Shown: in pieces, positions 54,699 to 63,726 of the stretch
How positions within the stretch are numbered: the stretch's first letter is position 1
Layout of the letters: each line of letters opens with the position of its first letter
Assembly: GCA_028289445.1 (NCBI GenBank)
Contig: JANQPO010000021.1
Coordinates: 248,001 to 312,000, forward strand
Source: Tepidamorphaceae bacterium
GTDB lineage: Bacteria > Pseudomonadota > Alphaproteobacteria > Rhizobiales > JAKSCL01
DNA length: 64,000 nt
Direction: 5' to 3'
Program-made: the position numbers and the translations under genes
Notes under the pieces: generated by a model
What the model was told of the DNA's origin: nothing
Databases searched by the model: none
The model's input: the letters and a program-made list of their open reading frames with translations, nothing else

Positions 54699-56006
54699 AT
54701 GACAGACGGGTTGATCATCGCCGCGCCGCAATCGGGGTCCGGCAAGACCCTGATCACGCTCGGTCTGTTGGCGGCCTATAAGGCGGCGGGTCTGCCAGTC
54801 GCCTCCGCCAAAGCCGGACCGGACTATATCGATCCCCGCTTTCATGAGTCGGCGACCGGCCGCGCGTCGATCAATCTCGATCCGTGGGCCATGCGATCCG
54901 ATCGTGTTCGCGCTTTGGCCGCAAGCGCTGCAGACGGTGCCGATCTCTTCATCGCCGAAGGCGTCATGGGTCTCTTCGACGGAGCCGCTGCCGGTGGCGG
55001 GTCCACCGCCGATCTGGCGCGTGTCCTCGATCTGCCTGTGGTGCTCGTCGTCGATGCGGCGCGCAAAAGCCAATCCGTGGCCGCCCTGGTGCACGGTTTC
55101 GCCACCTTCGATCCCCGCGTTCGCGTGGCCGGCGCGATCCTGACGCGCGTCGGGAGCGACCGGCACGAGAGCATGTTGCGGGCGGCGCTCGACTCGGCCG
55201 GCTATCGTTGTTTCGGCGCGGTAAGGACCGATGCCGACCTGGCCTTGCCTTCACGGCATCTGGGTCTGGTTCAGGCGCGCGAGCATGACGATTTGAGCAC
55301 GTTCATCGCGCGCGCCGGCGCGATCATGGCAAAAGCGATTGACTTGGATGGCCTGCGCGACGTGGCGGGCCCGCTTTCGGGCGGTGGCGCGGGCTCCAAG
55401 CTTCCGCCGCTCGGTCGGCGGATCGCCGTTGCCTCCGACGAGGCCTTCGCCTTCGCCTATCCGCATCTTCTTCAAGATTGGCGTCAGCAAGACGCCACCA
55501 TCGTTCCGTTTTCGCCGCTCTTGGATGAAGCGCCGGATATGGAGGCCGATGCCGTCTTTCTTCCCGGCGGCTACCCGGAGTTGCATGCGCCAGCGTTGGC
55601 CGCCGCCGAGACGTTTCGGGCCGGCATGACCTTAGCCGTCGAGCGTGGCGCGCTGATCTATGGCGAATGCGGCGGCTATATGGTTCTGGGCGAGAGGCTC
55701 GAGGATGCGGACGGCGAGACCCATCGCATGCTTGGGCTTTTGCCCCATGCGACCAGCTTTGCTGAAAGACGTCGGCAGCTTGGCTATCGTCGCTTGTCAC
55801 ATAACGGCGCGCTGCCTTGGCCCGTGACCCTGACCGGCCATGAGTTCCACTACGCGACATTGGTCGAGAACCGAGCCGAGCCGCTGTTTCGGTCTAACGA
55901 TGCCGAGGGGCTGGACCTTGGGGCAATCGGTGGCGTGAACGGCCGGGTTATGGGGTCGTTTGCCCATGTCATCGATGCGCTGCCGGAGAACGGTAGCGCT
56001 GATTGA
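54699..56006 (+). CDS. cobB: Cobyrinate a,c-diamide synthase (CbiA/CobB)
   Basis: Glutamine-dependent amidation of cobyrinate at the a and c side chains. 435 residues: the N-terminal ATP-binding domain (APQSGSGKTLITLGLL, AGPDYIDPRFH, and FIAEGVMGLFDG) and the C-terminal class I glutamine amidotransferase domain with nucleophile Cys in YGECGGYMVLGE (about residue 325) and FLPGGYPEL. It lies 5 bases after cobA. Last gene of the cobalamin set; followed by a MITE-like repeat. The CobB/CbiA choice follows the family: substrate is cobyrinate if cobalt is already inserted. Confidence 0.94.
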   Translation: MTDGLIIAAPQSGSGKTLITLGLLAAYKAAGLPVASAKAGPDYIDPRFHESATGRASINLDPWAMRSDRVRALAASAADGADLFIAEGVMGLFDGAAAGGGSTADLARVLDLPVVLVVDAARKSQSVAALVHGFATFDPRVRVAGAILTRVGSDRHESMLRAALDSAGYRCFGAVRTDADLALPSRHLGLVQAREHDDLSTFIARAGAIMAKAIDLDGLRDVAGPLSGGGAGSKLPPLGRRIAVASDEAFAFAYPHLLQDWRQQDATIVPFSPLLDEAPDMEADAVFLPGGYPELHAPALAAAETFRAGMTLAVERGALIYGECGGYMVLGERLEDADGETHRMLGLLPHATSFAERRRQLGYRRLSHNGALPWPVTLTGHEFHYATLVENRAEPLFRSNDAEGLDLGAIGGVNGRVMGSFAHVIDALPENGSAD

Positions 56007-56051
56007 TACGCCGGGAGGCGATCCGAGCTCTATATCTTTGATTTTGAGCAT

Positions 56052-56240
56052 GGTCCGCTCCCCTACCTCACGCGTCATCCCGGACGCGCCGCGGCATGAC
56101 ATGCCGCTGCGCTGATCCGGGATCATTCGAGGTCTGGCACTTGCGTTATTGACAGTGCGATCCCGGTTTTGCGGCGCATCACCAAGGTGCTGCACCGCGC
56201 CCGGGATGACGAAGAAGGAGGGGAATGATCCAATTTGAGC
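56052..56240. repeat. Long MITE-like intergenic repeat, left copy
   Basis: 189 bases lying between the convergent cobB and dppF-like genes. Its core, 56083-56211, is bounded by CGTCATCCCGG and CCGGGATGACG, a terminal inverted repeat. Read on the minus strand, the whole segment aligns with 62725-62908 from GCTCAAATTGGATCATT to GAGCGGACC with few gaps, so the two are opposite in orientation and flank the peptidoglycan-sugar transporter block. No open frame of its own is evident. Confidence 0.85.
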
Positions 56241-56250
56241 CCACTCCGAT

Positions 56251-57213
56251 CTAGCTGAAGTGGACGCAAGCCACAGCGAGACCGTCGGTGTTCTCCACGA
56301 GGGCGGGAACCGCGGCCTGACAGCGATCTTCGCGGATCGGGCAGCGGGCGTAGAACGCGCAGCCTTTCGGCGGTGCCGCTGGATCGGGCACTTCACCGGC
56401 GACGATGGTTTCGGTATCAACGCCCGTGGTGTCGGCTGTGCCTGGTGCTGCCGGGATCGCGGCCATGAGCGCTTGGGTGTAGGGATGGCCGGGGTCGTCG
56501 AAGACCCTGTTTGCCGGACCGATTTCGACGATGCGACCGAAATACATCACGGCGATGCGATCGCTGACATGCCGTATCACCGAGAGGTCGTGGCTGATGA
56601 AGAGCATGGCCAGGCCAAGCCGATCCTTCAGGTCGCCAATGAGGTTGAGGATCTGCGACTGGATCGACACGTCGAGCGCCGAGACTGGTTCGTCCGCGAT
56701 GATCAGTTTCGGTTTCAGCGCCAAGGCGCGCGCAATGGCGATCCTCTGTCGCTGGCCTCCGGAAAACTCGTGCGGGAAGCGGTCGGCGACGTCCGCCGGC
56801 AGGCCGACAAGGTGCAATAGCGCGGCAACGCGGTCCGGTCCGACTGGGTCGCCGTGAACGACAAGCGGTTCGCCGACAATGGCGCCGACCTTGTGGCGCG
56901 GGTTGAGCGCGCCGAACGGGTCCTGAAAGACCATTTGCATGTCACGGCGCGCCCGCTTTAGCGCTGCGCCTCGTTTTTCGAGAAAGTCCTCGCCTTCAAA
57001 CTCGACCGTTCCGCCCGTCGGCTCGACGAGGCGCATCAGCGCGCGGCCAAGGGTCGTCTTGCCGCAACCGGACTCTCCAACGATGCCGAGCACTTCGCCG
57101 GGCGCCAGATCGAAGCTGACATCTTGAACCGCGTAGAGACGTTGTCCGCGCTTGTCGACATAGGTCTTTTGGAGGTTCTTGACCGATAAAAGGGGCGCCA
57201 GATCGTCGGTCAT
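56251..57213 (-). CDS. ABC transporter ATP-binding protein (DppF/OppF-like), second system
   Basis: 320-residue ATPase with Walker [10 protein letters not shown] near 44-52, [22 protein letters not shown] and the oligopeptide-transporter C-terminal extension ([15 protein letters not shown]). It is the last gene of the anmK-dppD-dppF minus-strand operon; the start overlaps the dppD-like stop by 4 bases (57210-57213). Works with the DppBC-like permeases at 60954-62724. The C-terminus lies beside the left MITE-like repeat. Confidence 0.93.
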   Translation of the reverse strand: MTDDLAPLLSVKNLQKTYVDKRGQRLYAVQDVSFDLAPGEVLGIVGESGCGKTTLGRALMRLVEPTGGTVEFEGEDFLEKRGAALKRARRDMQMVFQDPFGALNPRHKVGAIVGEPLVVHGDPVGPDRVAALLHLVGLPADVADRFPHEFSGGQRQRIAIARALALKPKLIIADEPVSALDVSIQSQILNLIGDLKDRLGLAMLFISHDLSVIRHVSDRIAVMYFGRIVEIGPANRVFDDPGHPYTQALMAAIPAAPGTADTTGVDTETIVAGEVPDPAAPPKGCAFYARCPIREDRCQAAVPALVENTDGLAVACVHFS

Positions 57214-58181
57214 GCGCTTGGATTCCAGCAGGCGACAGCGCGGTCATCCGCTTCGGTGAGCGTGGGGCGCTCCGCCTGACACCGATCGAGCGGTGCCGCG
57301 CAGCGTTCTGCGAAGGCGCAGCCCGTGCCGCGTGCGCCAGGCGGCGGCACCATGCCGGCGATGGCGGGAAGCGGCTCGCCCGGCGGGTTACGGGCCGGAA
57401 TCGTATCGACCAGCGCTCGCGTGTAACGATGCTGCGGCGTCGCGAACAATGGCATGACCGGCCCGGTCTCCACGATCCGGCCGGCATACATGACATGGGC
57501 GCGGTCGCAATACTGCGCAACGACGCCCAGATCATGGGTGATCAACAGACAGGCCAGACCGAATTCGCGGCGCAGCCGATCGATAAGCGCCATCACCTGG
57601 GCCTGTACGGTCACGTCGAGCGCCGTCGTCGGTTCGTCGGCGATCAAAAGCTTCGGCTGGCAAGCGATGGCGATCGCGATCATCACGCGTTGCCTCTGTC
57701 CGCCCGAAAGTTGGTGGGGGTGCCGGGACAACGCCGTGACGGGTGCCGGAATGCCGACCAGATCCAAAAGCTCCGCGGCGCGGCTTCGCGCCGCCGTGCG
57801 GCTCATGCCGTCGTGGATCATGAGCGGTTCGCTGATCTGATCGCCGATGGTGAGGACCGGATTGAGCGACGTCATCGGCTCCTGGAAGATCATGCCGATC
57901 GCGTTGCCGCGAATGTCGGCCAGCGCCTTCGGCGATAGCGTCAGGAGGTCGGTTCCCTGAAACAGGATCCGACCGCCTGTGATGCGGATGGGCGGCTCTG
58001 GAAGTAGCCGCAGAACCGAGAGCGCGGTTACGCTTTTGCCGCAGCCGGATTCACCGACAAGACCGACCATTTCGCCGGGTCCGATCGTCAGCGAGACATC
58101 GTCGATGAGTGCGACGGAGCCGGCGGCGAGCGACAGGGCGTCGATCGCGAGAACGGGCGGTCTGTCCGGCGTCTCAGTCAA
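57210..58181 (-). CDS. ABC transporter ATP-binding protein (DppD/OppD-like), second system
   Basis: 323-residue ATPase: Walker [10 protein letters not shown] near 38-46, [22 protein letters not shown], and a C-terminal [16 protein letters not shown] segment. It overlaps the anmK gene by 8 bases (58174-58181) and the dppF-like gene by 4 bases. Linkage with anmK suggests that this importer brings in muropeptides or anhydro-muramyl sugars rather than general dipeptides. Confidence 0.93.
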   Translation of the reverse strand: MTETPDRPPVLAIDALSLAAGSVALIDDVSLTIGPGEMVGLVGESGCGKSVTALSVLRLLPEPPIRITGGRILFQGTDLLTLSPKALADIRGNAIGMIFQEPMTSLNPVLTIGDQISEPLMIHDGMSRTAARSRAAELLDLVGIPAPVTALSRHPHQLSGGQRQRVMIAIAIACQPKLLIADEPTTALDVTVQAQVMALIDRLRREFGLACLLITHDLGVVAQYCDRAHVMYAGRIVETGPVMPLFATPQHRYTRALVDTIPARNPPGEPLPAIAGMVPPPGARGTGCAFAERCAAPLDRCQAERPTLTEADDRAVACWNPSA

Positions 58182-59286
58182 CCGCGTGTTCTGGCGCCGG
58201 CCACAGGCGGCCGCCCGGCATCGGATCGGGGACGCCGGTTGTGGCAGGTAGGCTCAGCGGCAGATCGCGAAGCGACCGTACCGCCAGATAGGCGAACGCC
58301 TCCGCTTCGATCAGATCGCCGCGCCAACCGGCGGTCTCGACCGGGTCGACAGGGACGCCGAGCGCGTCGTGCAGGCCCGCCATGAACGCCTGATTGTGCC
58401 GACCGCCGCCGGTCACCAGCCAACGTCCCGGCTTGGCCGGCATATGCTCGAGCGCCGCGGCAGTTGCGGCGATTGTAAAGGCTGCCAGTGTTGCGACGGC
58501 GTCGCTTTTGTCCAGCCCATCGACGGCTGTCGCGCGGTCGTGAAAATCCTGACGATCCAATGATTTAGGCGGCCGCTCGGTGAAAAACGGATTGTCCATG
58601 AGTTGGGCGAGGACGGCTTGGTTGACGCGGCCCTTGGCCGCAATCCTACCGCCGTCATCGAACGGCAGGCCGAAATGCGTCGAGACATAGTCATCGATGA
58701 TCGCCGACGCCGGCCCGGTGTCGAAGGCGATCACGGTATCGCCGTCGATGTAGGTGACATTGCCGACGCCACCGAGGTTGAGGACGACGACCGGCTGGGC
58801 CAGATCGCGCGCCAGCGCGGCGTGGTAGAGCGGTGCGAAAGGCGCGCCGTGGCCGCCGCTTGCGACATCGGCCAGGCGGAAGCCGTCGATGACTGGAACG
58901 CCCAACATTTCCGCCATGCGCCCGCCGTCGCCGAGTTGCCGCGTGAACCGGCGCTCCGGCCGGTGGCACACCGTTTGTCCGTGAAGGCCAATGACATCGA
59001 TTCGACTAAGATCGATCCCGGCCCCCTGCGCGAAATCGCGAATGGCTGACGTAAAGGCGTCCGTGACCGCGCTTTCCAGCGCCGTGAGCGGATCGCGTTC
59101 CGCGATCGACGGGTCGGCGATGATCGCGCCGAGCTTCTCGCGCAAGTCAGAGGGGTAGAACCGCGTCTCTCCGGCCCCGAGCACGACATGGTCGCGTCCA
59201 TCCGTCTCGATAACCGCGAGGTCGATGCCATCCATGGACGTGCCGCTGATGGCGCCCAGCGCGGTGATCGGACCGGTTTGGATCAT
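58174..59286 (-). CDS. anmK: Anhydro-N-acetylmuramic acid kinase (AnmK)
   Basis: Converts 1,6-anhydro-MurNAc, released from recycled peptidoglycan, to MurNAc-6-phosphate by ATP-dependent ring opening. 370 residues with the AnmK start AISGTSMDGIDLAVIE (12-27), GLHGQTVCHRP, NLGGVGNVTYI, FDTGPASAIIDDY and the catalytic-type GGGRHNQAFM. It is first in a three-gene operon with two ABC ATPases and divergent from the matching solute-binding protein gene. Its product is the substrate of MurQ, encoded about 4.4 kb away at the window end. Confidence 0.95.
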   Translation of the reverse strand: MIQTGPITALGAISGTSMDGIDLAVIETDGRDHVVLGAGETRFYPSDLREKLGAIIADPSIAERDPLTALESAVTDAFTSAIRDFAQGAGIDLSRIDVIGLHGQTVCHRPERRFTRQLGDGGRMAEMLGVPVIDGFRLADVASGGHGAPFAPLYHAALARDLAQPVVVLNLGGVGNVTYIDGDTVIAFDTGPASAIIDDYVSTHFGLPFDDGGRIAAKGRVNQAVLAQLMDNPFFTERPPKSLDRQDFHDRATAVDGLDKSDAVATLAAFTIAATAAALEHMPAKPGRWLVTGGGRHNQAFMAGLHDALGVPVDPVETAGWRGDLIEAEAFAYLAVRSLRDLPLSLPATTGVPDPMPGGRLWPAPEHAVD

Positions 59287-59390
59287 GAATGGGATCGCTT
59301 GAAATTGGTATCTAAGAGGACTAGCCTAATCAAAGACCACATTGGACGCAATACGCCGGAATTGCACCGGGGACAGGGAGGGAAGCGACG

Positions 59391-60908
59391 ATGAAAAAAG
59401 CATTCACCGGATTGGCCGCCGCACTCGTTTTGGGGACTGTCGGCACGACGCTGCACAACGCGCCGGCACATGCGCAGGTGTTGGAAGCGGCCGTTGCCGG
59501 ATCGCCGGCAGGTCTCGATCCGCATATCGTGACGGCTTTCACGTCGACCCAGATCGTCGGCGGCACGATCTACGAAGGCCTGACGACGATCGACAAGAAT
59601 CTGCTGGTCGCACCGGCGCTCGCCGAATCATGGACGGTGTCAGAGGACAGCAAGACTTATACGTTCAAGCTGGTCTCCGGCGCGACGTTCCACGATGGTG
59701 CGCCGGTCGAGGCCGCCGATGTCGTGGCCAGTCTCAACCGGGTCATGTCGGCCGACATCGCTTCGCCGCTCGCCAGCCGGCTTGCCGCTGTGGAGATGGC
59801 CGAGGCCGTCGATGCATCGACCGTCAAGGTCACGCTGAAGGAGCCTTCTGCACCCTTCCTGACGGCGCTTGCCTCGATCGCTATCGTGCCGCGCCAGTTC
59901 GAGACGGATAAGGAAGGCCTCCAGAACGCGCCGATGGGTACGGGGCCGTTCAAGTTCGAGGAATGGCAACCCAATGGCTTTATCGCGCTGGCCAAGCATG
60001 AGGGCTATTGGAATGCCGGTCTGCCGAAGCTTGATGGTGTGAAGTTCAACATCATTCCGGAATCGGCGACCCGCCAGGTTGGCCTCATTTCCGGTCAGTA
60101 CGGCATGCTGCCGAATATCGACGCGGCGACGGCTCTGCAATTGCGCGGTCAGCCGAATGTCGCCATCGCCGAGACCTTGGAACTCGCCTACACGCTGATC
60201 GGCATGAACGTGTCGAAGCCGCCGTTCGACAATCCGAAGGTGCGCGAGGCGTTGAACTATGCGCTCAACCGCGACGAGATCGTTCAGGCGGCGCTGTTCG
60301 GCGCGGGCGTGCCCGGTGGGCCGCTGTCGCCGGCGCTGACGGAATGGGCGGTCGACGTGGCCGAATTTTCCTGTTTCGCGCACTCGGTCGACAAGGCCAA
60401 GGCGCTGCTTGCCGAGGCGGGCGTGACGGAGCCGATCAAGTTCACGCTTCTCGTTCTGCCGCGCCAGGACATCCGCGATATCGCGCAGGTCGTCCAGGCG
60501 CAGTTGAACAATGCCGGCTTCGAGGTCGAGCTGAACATTCCGGAGATCGGCCAGTTCGTGCAGGATTGGCGAAACTCGAATTTCGATGCCTTCGCGTCGA
60601 TCAACTCCGGCTCGATTGAACCCGACGACTACTTCTACCGGACGTTCAGGACCGGCGGTTCGACGAATGTGTTCAAGTATTCCAACGCGGAACTGGACGG
60701 CCTCTTGGACAATGGCCGCGTGGCGCTTGAGCTGGCCGACCGACAGGCGATCTACAATGACGCCCAGAAGGTCTTGGCGTGCGGCGGTCCGGTCGCCTTC
60801 TTGACCTACGGCCAGTTGTTCACGGCCACGCGCGACACGGTCAAGGGCTATGAGATCATGCCCAACCGGTCGCTGATGACGCTGACCACGACCGAGTTCG
60901 GTCAATAA
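59391..60908 (+). CDS. Extracellular solute-binding protein, family 5 (second system)
   Basis: 505-residue periplasmic binding protein with a signal peptide (MKKAFTGLAAALVLGTVGTT, cleavage near AHAQVL). The SBP_bac_5 pattern is clear: AGLDPHIVTAFTSTQIVGGTIYEGLTTIDKN, LAESWTVSEDSKTYTFKL, VSGATFHDGAPVEAADVV. GGGAGG precedes the ATG by about 7 bases. It heads the plus-strand operon of the binding protein and both permeases. Ligand by context: muropeptides or anhydro-muramyl compounds. The 104-base divergent region to anmK contains TGGTATCTAAG (59306-59316). Confidence 0.92.
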   Translation: MKKAFTGLAAALVLGTVGTTLHNAPAHAQVLEAAVAGSPAGLDPHIVTAFTSTQIVGGTIYEGLTTIDKNLLVAPALAESWTVSEDSKTYTFKLVSGATFHDGAPVEAADVVASLNRVMSADIASPLASRLAAVEMAEAVDASTVKVTLKEPSAPFLTALASIAIVPRQFETDKEGLQNAPMGTGPFKFEEWQPNGFIALAKHEGYWNAGLPKLDGVKFNIIPESATRQVGLISGQYGMLPNIDAATALQLRGQPNVAIAETLELAYTLIGMNVSKPPFDNPKVREALNYALNRDEIVQAALFGAGVPGGPLSPALTEWAVDVAEFSCFAHSVDKAKALLAEAGVTEPIKFTLLVLPRQDIRDIAQVVQAQLNNAGFEVELNIPEIGQFVQDWRNSNFDAFASINSGSIEPDDYFYRTFRTGGSTNVFKYSNAELDGLLDNGRVALELADRQAIYNDAQKVLACGGPVAFLTYGQLFTATRDTVKGYEIMPNRSLMTLTTTEFGQ

Positions 60909-60917
60909 CACCAATTG

Positions 60918-60942
60918 CCGGGCGTCGCTTGCCGGCGCCCGG
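60918..60942 (+). terminator. Intercistronic hairpin between binding protein and permease genes
   Basis: CCGGGCG (60918-60924) and CGCCCGG (60936-60942) form a 7-base-pair GC stem with an 11-base loop, 9 bases after the binding-protein stop and followed by TTCTTG. Such stems often stabilise or attenuate messages so that the binding protein is made in excess over the permeases; here that is inference. Confidence 0.6.
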
Positions 60943-60953
60943 TTCTTGCTCTC

Positions 60954-61898
60954 ATGCGCCTCCTTAGGACCCGGCTGATCGAACTGGTCGTCGTCCTTTT
61001 CGGCATTTCCATCATCACGTTTTTGATGATCCGGCTGATCCCCGGTGACGCCGTCGCGATCATGCTCGGCGCCAATACGGAGGTGACGCCGGAACGCGTC
61101 GCCGAACTGCGGGCGAGCCTCGGCCTCGATAAGCCGATCCTGGTGCAATATGTCGATTGGCTTGCCGGCGCGATGACCGGCGATCTGGGCGTCTCCATCT
61201 GGACCCGCCGGCCGGTGATCGAAGAGATCGGCGCGCATGTCTGGCCGACGGTCCAGTTGACGGTGTTCGCGCTTGTGCTGGGTGCCGGGCTGGCGCTGCC
61301 GCTCGGTGTCTTGATGGCCCGGTTGCGCGGTCAGGGTTGGGACGTCGTGCTGCAGATCGGTTCCGTCGCCGGGCTCACCATTCCGTCCTTCTGGCTCGGC
61401 ATCATGATGATTCTTGCGCTGACCGTGCTGGCGCCGGGCGTTCAGATGCTGGGCTATGTGCCGTTCTCGGAGGATCCGCTCGGTAACCTGGCGCGGCTTC
61501 TGCTGCCGTCCATCGCGCTCGCCCTGCCGATTCTGGCCAATCTCGCGAGGCTGACCCGTTCGGCCATGCTGGATGCGCTCCAACAGGACTATATCCGCAC
61601 TGCTCGCGCCAAAGGTGTCTCCGAGCGGTCCATCCTCTTCAAACACGCGCTCAGGAACGCGCTTATCCCGTTCGTCACCAGTGTCGGGATCATGGCGGGC
61701 TATCTTCTAGGCGGCGCCATCGTGATCGAACAGGTCTTCGCGATCCCGGGACTGGGCCGTCTCATCTTGGGGGCGATTGCCGAGCGCAACTACCCCTTGG
61801 TTCAAGCGACGATCCTGGTGGTCACCGTCGCCTTCGTGCTGATCAATTTCGTAGTCGATCTGCTTTACGCAATCATCGACCCGCGCGTGCGCCATTGA
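60954..61898 (+). CDS. ABC transporter permease (DppB/OppB-like), second system
   Basis: 314-residue inner-membrane permease: MRLLRTRLIELVVVLFGISI forms the first span, followed by RLIPGDAVAIMLG, RASLGLDKPILVQY, several spans and the EAA loop (TARAKGVSERSILFKHALRN). The ATG at 60954 is chosen over an upstream in-frame codon because the typical OppB start is here. The dppC-like gene follows after 7 bases. Confidence 0.93.
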   Translation: MRLLRTRLIELVVVLFGISIITFLMIRLIPGDAVAIMLGANTEVTPERVAELRASLGLDKPILVQYVDWLAGAMTGDLGVSIWTRRPVIEEIGAHVWPTVQLTVFALVLGAGLALPLGVLMARLRGQGWDVVLQIGSVAGLTIPSFWLGIMMILALTVLAPGVQMLGYVPFSEDPLGNLARLLLPSIALALPILANLARLTRSAMLDALQQDYIRTARAKGVSERSILFKHALRNALIPFVTSVGIMAGYLLGGAIVIEQVFAIPGLGRLILGAIAERNYPLVQATILVVTVAFVLINFVVDLLYAIIDPRVRH

Positions 61899-61905
61899 GG
61901 AAACG

Positions 61906-62724
61906 ATGAACGGGTCGCCGTCAAAGCTCCTTCTCTTCGCCGCCGGCGCGACCGTGCTAGTCATCGCGATTGCCGTCTTCGCGCCGTGGGTCGCGCCCTA
62001 CGATCCGCTGGAGCAGAACGTCATCTCGCGGCTGAAAGGGCCAAGCGCCGCCCATTGGCTGGGGACGGACCAGTTCGGTCGCGACATCCTGTCCCGCGTC
62101 ATTCACGGACTGCGCGCCTCGCTCGGCATCTCGGCGGCGGCCGTCGCCGTGGCACTGCTGATCGGCGGCGCTCTTGGCCTAATCGCGGCTTACTATCGTG
62201 GCTGGACCGAGCGCATCGCGATGCGAGCCATGGACATCATTTTCGCATTCCCGGTGATGCTTCTCGCCATCGGCATCATCGCCATGCTCGGACCGGGTTC
62301 GACCCCGACGGCAATTGCGATCGCGGTCGTCTATTCCCCGATCTTCGCGCGGCTCCTGCGTGGGCCGGCGCTGGTGATTGCCGAGAGCGACTATGTGATG
62401 AATGCCCGCTCTATCGGCGCGTCGGACCTGCGCATCATCGCGCGCCACATTCTGCCGAACCTTGCAAGCGTTGTGCTGGTCCAGACCAGCCTCTTGCTGT
62501 CGACGGCGATCCTCGTCGAAGCGTCGCTGTCGTTCCTTGGGCTTGGCACGCAGCCGCCATCGCCGTCGCTCGGAACCATGCTGTCGGAGGGACGGAACTT
62601 CTTGCGCTTGTCACCTTGGAGTGCCGTCTTCTCGGGCGCCGCAATCCTGCTCGTTGCCTTCGCGCTCAATCTTTTGGGGGATGTCCTGCGCGATACGCTC
62701 GATCCGCGCCTGAGAGGCGAGTGA
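61906..62724 (+). CDS. ABC transporter permease (DppC/OppC-like), second system
   Basis: 272-residue permease with an N-terminal span, the OppC motif GTDQFGRDILSR near 52-63, and the EAA loop (NARSIGASDLRIIARHILPN). It ends with LLGDVLRDTLDPRLRGE, the standard DppC C-terminus. GAGG AAACG precedes the ATG. Its stop lies directly against the right copy of the MITE-like repeat, which separates it from the convergent regulator gene. Confidence 0.93.
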   Translation: MNGSPSKLLLFAAGATVLVIAIAVFAPWVAPYDPLEQNVISRLKGPSAAHWLGTDQFGRDILSRVIHGLRASLGISAAAVAVALLIGGALGLIAAYYRGWTERIAMRAMDIIFAFPVMLLAIGIIAMLGPGSTPTAIAIAVVYSPIFARLLRGPALVIAESDYVMNARSIGASDLRIIARHILPNLASVVLVQTSLLLSTAILVEASLSFLGLGTQPPSPSLGTMLSEGRNFLRLSPWSAVFSGAAILLVAFALNLLGDVLRDTLDPRLRGE

Positions 62725-62908
62725 GTTCAAATTGAATCATTTCTCGATCGTCATCCCAGGCGCGGTGCAGCACTTCTGTGATGCGCCGCAGAATCGGGAT
62801 CGCCTTTTTAATGATGCGAGTCCTATACGTCGAACGATCTCGGATCAGCGCAACGGCATGTCATGCCGCAGCGCGTCCGGGAAGACGCGCAAGGTAGGTG
62901 AGCGGACC
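62725..62908. repeat. Long MITE-like intergenic repeat, right copy
   Basis: 184 bases beginning at the dppC-like stop. It is the inverted counterpart of 56052-56240: the left end GTTCAAATTGAATCATT and the right end GAGCGGACC both align, and the core 62749-62887 has imperfect ends CGTCATCCCAGG and CCGGGAAGACG. Most differences are single base changes plus small gaps. The two copies enclose 56241-62724, containing anmK and all five genes of the second importer. Confidence 0.85.
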
Positions 62909-62946
62909 TGATCTCATTCCGGATTAAGAAGCGAGCGCGGTCGTTG

Positions 62947-63726
62947 TTATTTGGCGGCTTCCAGCATCCGCTTATCCGCCGCCAGATCGCGGACTTCGGT
63001 GACGAAGTCATAGCGGTCGCCGCGATAGGCCGACCGGGTGAACTCCACCGGCGTGCCGTCGGCAAGGAAGGCTCGGCGCTCGATGCGCAGGATCGCTGCG
63101 CCCGCTGGTAGGGACAACGCTGCTGCCTCGTCGGGCGTTGCAAGCGATGCCTGCAGACGTTGCAGGCCGCGCACCGGGCGGCAGCCGCGCGCCTCCAAGG
63201 CGCTGTAAAGCGATGTGGAGACATCGTCGATTGCACCCAGAAACCGGGCCGGCACGGATGCCCGCTCGATCGCCATCGGCTCGTCATTGGCGGTGCGCAC
63301 GCGGGCAAACCGCATAATCGGCTGATCGATCGACAAGGATAGCGCCAGCGCCTCCTCCGGCGTCGGCAGTCCGGTTTCGCGCTCCAACCAGATCGAGCCG
63401 GGCTGTTGGCCGCGATTACGCATATCGGCGGTGAAACCGGCCAAGAGCGCCGCCGGCTGCTCGATGCGGGGCGCGATATAGGTGCCGGACCCGTGCTTGC
63501 GCGACAGCAGCCCCTCGCGCAGCAGCGTTTCGATTGCCTTGCGGACAGTGACGCGCGAAATCCCGACCATGTCGGACAGTTCGCGCTCGGACGGCAATGC
63601 GTCGCCAATACGGATCACGCCGTCCTTGATCTCGTCGCGGATCAGGTCGGCGACCTGAAGATAAAGCGGCGTCGGCTTTGCCGCGTCGATCCGCTGCCGG
63701 TCAATCTTCAACATGGCCGGCCTCAC
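62947..63726 (-). CDS. GntR family transcriptional regulator with UTRA domain
   Basis: 259-residue regulator. The N-terminal winged helix (about 18-88; PLYLQVADLIRDEIKDGVIRIGDALPSERELSDMVGISRVTVRKAIETL) is followed by a UTRA ligand domain of HutC/NagR type (about 100-245; ARVRTANDEPMAIERASVP). UTRA proteins near amino-sugar genes often bind phosphosugars, so MurNAc-6-phosphate or GlcNAc-6-phosphate is a plausible effector (inference). The GTG at 63726 overlaps the murQ stop as GTGA; an ATG at 63714 is an alternative. Translationally coupled to murQ. Confidence 0.92.
   Translation of the reverse strand: MRPAMLKIDRQRIDAAKPTPLYLQVADLIRDEIKDGVIRIGDALPSERELSDMVGISRVTVRKAIETLLREGLLSRKHGSGTYIAPRIEQPAALLAGFTADMRNRGQQPGSIWLERETGLPTPEEALALSLSIDQPIMRFARVRTANDEPMAIERASVPARFLGAIDDVSTSLYSALEARGCRPVRGLQRLQASLATPDEAAALSLPAGAAILRIERRAFLADGTPVEFTRSAYRGDRYDFVTEVRDLAADKRMLEAAK

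Noticed and set aside
59640-61646. 668-residue minus-strand open frame opposite the binding protein and permease genes
   Set aside because: It is rich in Arg, Asp and Gln without a domain and lies fully opposite strongly supported genes; typical antisense frame in GC-rich DNA.
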